Assembly (NCBI GenBank): GCA_963812255.1
Contig: CAWEUM010000006.1
Span: 1-64,000, forward strand
Reading direction: 5' to 3'
DNA from: DATJGR01 sp963812255
Lineage (GTDB): Bacteria > Pseudomonadota > Gammaproteobacteria > Pseudomonadales > Azotimanducaceae
DNA: 64,000 bases
A program made the position numbers and the translations under genes. The notes beneath the pieces were generated by a model. That model made no database searches, was not told the DNA's origin, and saw nothing but the letters and a program-made list of their open reading frames with translations. Below, piece after piece: positions 61,466 through 64,000 of the stretch. Position 1 is the first letter of the stretch; each line of letters starts with the position of its first letter.

Positions 61466-61675
61466 CTAGCGGCTGGTGTTGGACTGCGGCAGGACCTCGT
61501 CTTCAACGCCATGTTCGCGTTGGATGCGGCGGTAGATCTCTTCGCGGTGCACCGAGACGTTGCGCGGCGCATTGACACCGATACGAACCTGATTGCCCTT
61601 CACGCCCAGCACCGTGACGCTCACGTCGTCGCCGATCATCAGTGTTTCGCCAACCCGGCGCGTCAGAATCAGCAT
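61466..61675 (-). CDS. csrA: Carbon storage regulator CsrA
   Basis: A 69-residue CsrA/RsmA with the canonical MLILTRRVGETLMIGDDV and VLGVKGNQVRIGVNAP, including RNA-binding residues Leu4 and the R44-type VHREE region. It controls translation of many mRNAs by binding GGA motifs. GGGGG precedes the ATG. Gene order csrA - lysC - alaS is conserved in Gammaproteobacteria. Confidence 0.97.
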   Translation of the reverse strand: MLILTRRVGETLMIGDDVSVTVLGVKGNQVRIGVNAPRNVSVHREEIYRRIQREHGVEDEVLPQSNTSR

Positions 61676-61818
61676 TTCCAGTCCCCCCTACGTTTCCCTT
61701 CCTCGGACGGATATCCAGCGATCGAGCGTCGCCTTTCATATTTTTTTTTGAAACCTACCCCGGCCGACGAGTGTGCCCGCGATTACTCCAAAGAACAATC
61801 TAAGGCGCTCGATCCGGG

Positions 61819-63066
61819 TCAATCGAGGCCGCTCCGCAACGTCAACGCGTCGACCCTTTCCAATCCGAACGTCGCATGAATCGCGCGCACTGCCAGTTCC
61901 AGGTAGCGTTCCGCGATCACGACGGAGATCTTGATCTCCGACGTCGAGATCATCTGGATGTTGATCGATTCGGCTGCGAGGGCGTCGAACATCTGCGTTG
62001 CGACGCCCGCGTGCGAACGCATGCCAACACCGACCACAGACACCTTCACGATGCGGTTGTCGCCGGTGAGTTGGCGCGCGCCGAGGCGGTCTCGCACGGG
62101 CGCGAGCAACTCGATGGCGCGATCGTAATCGCCGCGTTTCACAGTGAATGTGAAGTCGGTGGTGCCGTCGGCGCCGACGTTCTGCACGATCATGTCGACT
62201 TCGATGTTTGCGGCGGCGATCGGGCCGAGGATCTTCGATGCGACACCTGGTATGTCCGGTACCCCGATCATCGTCACCTTGGCCTCGTCGCGCGAATGCG
62301 CGATGCCGGACACCAGCGGTTTTTCCATCTTACTTTCCTCGGTCGTAATCAGCGTGCCCGGACCATCTTCGAAGCTCGACAACACCCTCACCGGCACACC
62401 GTACTTGCCGGCGAATTCCACCGAACGCGGATGAAGCACCTTCGAACCCAGACTCGCCAGCTCCAACATTTCTTCGAAGGTGACGGAAGTCAATCTGGCG
62501 GCATTCTCGACGATGCGTGGATCGGCGGTGTAGACGCCATCGACGTCGGTATAGATTTGACACTCCGTGACACCTAGCGCAACGGCCACCGCAACCGCTG
62601 AGGTGTCCGAACCACCGCGACCGAGGGTCGTGACGTTGCCGGCAGGGCTGACACCTTGGAAGCCGGCGATCACCGGCACGATGCCCGCGGCCAGATCCGC
62701 ATCGAGGCGGCTCGTATCAATGTGTTCGACGCGCGCCTTCTGATGCGCTTCGTCAGTGGCAATCGCCACCTGCAGCCCGAGATACGACCGCGCGGGACAG
62801 CCGATCTCCTCCAGCGCCATCGCGACCAACGCGATCGATACCTGTTCCCCTGAGGCGAGCAATACATCCATCTCGCGGGGATTCGGATGCTTCGAGATCT
62901 GCCTGCCCAACGCATCCAGTCGATTGGTCTCGCCACTCATCGCCGACACCACCACCACCACATCATGACCCGCATCGCGGCAGCGCTTTACGCGCGCGGC
63001 GACCGCGTTGATACGCTCGACCGTGCCGACCGACGTACCGCCGTACTTGTGAACGTATCGCGCCAT
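61819..63066 (-). CDS. lysC: Aspartate kinase
   Basis: A 415-residue monofunctional aspartokinase. The N-terminal YVHKYGGTSVGTVERI is the kinase signature; the catalytic/ATP region includes TTLGRGGSDTSAVAVAVALG. Two C-terminal ACT domains (TMIGVPDIPGVASKILGPIA; VSVVGVGMRSHAGVATQMFD) give allosteric control by lysine or threonine. First step of lysine/threonine/methionine biosynthesis. Four bp separate it from alaS. Confidence 0.97.
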   Translation of the reverse strand: MARYVHKYGGTSVGTVERINAVAARVKRCRDAGHDVVVVVSAMSGETNRLDALGRQISKHPNPREMDVLLASGEQVSIALVAMALEEIGCPARSYLGLQVAIATDEAHQKARVEHIDTSRLDADLAAGIVPVIAGFQGVSPAGNVTTLGRGGSDTSAVAVAVALGVTECQIYTDVDGVYTADPRIVENAARLTSVTFEEMLELASLGSKVLHPRSVEFAGKYGVPVRVLSSFEDGPGTLITTEESKMEKPLVSGIAHSRDEAKVTMIGVPDIPGVASKILGPIAAANIEVDMIVQNVGADGTTDFTFTVKRGDYDRAIELLAPVRDRLGARQLTGDNRIVKVSVVGVGMRSHAGVATQMFDALAAESINIQMISTSEIKISVVIAERYLELAVRAIHATFGLERVDALTLRSGLD

Positions 63067-63069
63067 GCG

Positions 63070-64000
63070 TCAGATCCGCTCGGCGACCCAGGCATGCACC
63101 GATGCGAGCGCCGCGCCGAGCGCCTCAGGCCGATCTCCACCGCCCGCGCGCGCCATATCGGGACGCCCACCGCCCTTCGCGCCGACCTGTGCGGCGACCA
63201 TCGAAATGACATCGCCGGCCTTGATGCGATCAACGACATCCTTCGTGACACCGGCAATCAGGCTCACCTTGTCGTCGGTAACCTGGCCGAGCACGATCAC
63301 CGCGCTGCCGAGCTTGCTCTTCAGCGCATCCAGCGCGCTCAACAACGCCTTTGCATCACCGTCCGGCACCTCAGCCGCAAGCACCCGGACACCACGAACG
63401 TCCCGCGCCCGATCGGCGAGATCGGTACCGCGCGCCACCGCAGCGCGTTCCTTAAACAAGTCCAATTCACGCTGCATCTCGCGCTGCTGCGCGACTAACG
63501 TGCGCACCTTGTCGACGACCTCGCGACGCGGCGTCTTCAATAGCTCTGCAACGGCGTGCAGATCGCTCTCGCCGCGTTCCGTGAACGCCAATGCGGCCGG
63601 GCCCGTCAACGCCTCGATGCGGCGCACGCCGGCGGCGATCCCGGTTTCCGAAACGATTCGCAGCAGACCGATATCGCCGGTGCGTTGCACGTGCGTACCG
63701 CCGCACAACTCGACCGAAAACCCCTCACCCATCGTCAGCACACGCACCTCTTCGCCGTATTTTTCACCGAACAACGCCATCGCACCTTTGGCGATCGCGG
63801 CCTGAAAGCCCAGCAGGTCCGTTTGCACCACGGAGTTGCGCTGAATTTCGCGGTTGACGACTGCTTCGACGTCGCGCAGTTCGCGCTCGGATACCGGTAA
63901 GGAGTGTGCGAAATCGAAGCGCAGGTGCTCGCTCGATACCAGCGAGCCCTTCTGCTGCACGTGACTGCCGAGTACCTGCCGTAGCGCTGCATGCAATAGA
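63070..64000 (-). CDS. alaS: Alanyl-tRNA synthetase, C-terminal part (runs off window)
   Basis: About 310 codons of AlaRS. The editing domain is present from LLHAALRQVLGSHVQQKGSL and includes the zinc-site CGGTH (VELCGGTHVQRTGDIGLL). The C-Ala/DHHA1 tail ends GAKGGGRPDMARAGGGDRPE. The catalytic N-terminus lies beyond the right edge; the frame stays open to the last base. It is followed by lysC in the same orientation. Confidence 0.96.
   Translation of the reverse strand, partial: LLHAALRQVLGSHVQQKGSLVSSEHLRFDFAHSLPVSERELRDVEAVVNREIQRNSVVQTDLLGFQAAIAKGAMALFGEKYGEEVRVLTMGEGFSVELCGGTHVQRTGDIGLLRIVSETGIAAGVRRIEALTGPAALAFTERGESDLHAVAELLKTPRREVVDKVRTLVAQQREMQRELDLFKERAAVARGTDLADRARDVRGVRVLAAEVPDGDAKALLSALDALKSKLGSAVIVLGQVTDDKVSLIAGVTKDVVDRIKAGDVISMVAAQVGAKGGGRPDMARAGGGDRPEALGAALASVHAWVAERI

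Noticed and set aside
1..64000. CRISPR arrays, rRNA genes and insertion sequences
   Set aside because: No regularly spaced repeats, rRNA-like sequence or transposase with terminal inverted repeats was seen.

Overview
The window looks like the chromosome of a GC-rich gammaproteobacterium. The right edge carries alaS - lysC - csrA - tRNA-Ser(GCT), a gene order well known in Gammaproteobacteria such as Pseudomonas. The rest fits a free-living environmental degrader: a class III PHA synthase, a Rieske oxygenase, a Baeyer-Villiger-type monooxygenase, an acyl-CoA dehydrogenase, homogentisate-pathway enzymes, a PEP-CTERM protein and MprF. A Solimonas/Nevskia/Steroidobacter-like lineage is a guess from gene content; the genus cannot be read from the window.

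Layout. (1) 1-8.45 kb is accessory DNA. An SMC-like ATPase with a zinc-hook CPFC motif (RloC/PrrC-type defence family) faces a minus-strand block holding an HUH-type Rep, small island genes and a frameshifted tyrosine integrase. This block ends at a 45-bp copy of the 3' half of tRNA-Arg(CCT). A second 2.8-kb segment, with another decayed integrase and a PEP-CTERM gene, ends at a second 25-bp tRNA 3' copy. This reads as two tandem islands in one tRNA gene that lies off the left edge. (2) 8.5-31.5 kb is mostly catabolism and lipid-related genes: SDRs, a DUF1254 protein, the Rieske oxygenase, phaE-phaC-GNAT, an esterase, an acyl-CoA dehydrogenase, a flavin monooxygenase, hmgA-hppD, and a divergent VirJ-like/MprF pair for lysyl-phosphatidylglycerol. 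A hydrolase pseudogene and a PQQ-sugar-dehydrogenase pseudogene lie here too. (3) 32.3-39.7 kb is a divergent cluster built around an HprK-related kinase and a PqqD-like protein. It also holds two nucleotidyltransferase-fold proteins, two family 2 glycosyltransferases and two sulfotransferases, with tRNA-Arg(ACG) embedded. (4) 40-55 kb combines acetoacetate-decarboxylase-fold proteins with a tightly coupled operon: unknown protein, polyprenyl diphosphate synthase, duplicated decarboxylase-fold protein, FAD oxidoreductase, methyltransferase. A cyclase/ATPase/TPR sensor and a large FAD monooxygenase follow. This looks like an isoprenoid-modification pathway that I cannot match to a known one. 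(5) 55.3-61.35 kb is a third island, in tRNA-Ser(GCT): a 60-bp perfect palindrome, an intact P4-type integrase, an AlpA-like regulator, decayed DNA, and a VOC/flavin-barrel/TetR/beta-propeller cargo. (6) 61.35-64 kb is the conserved core.

The strongest candidates for undescribed biology are the HprK-related/PqqD cluster, whose PqqD protein carries a leader-peptide-like tail, and the isoprenoid/decarboxylase-fold operon. Three independent mobile-element remnants make the window a mosaic, and several frameshifted genes show active decay.
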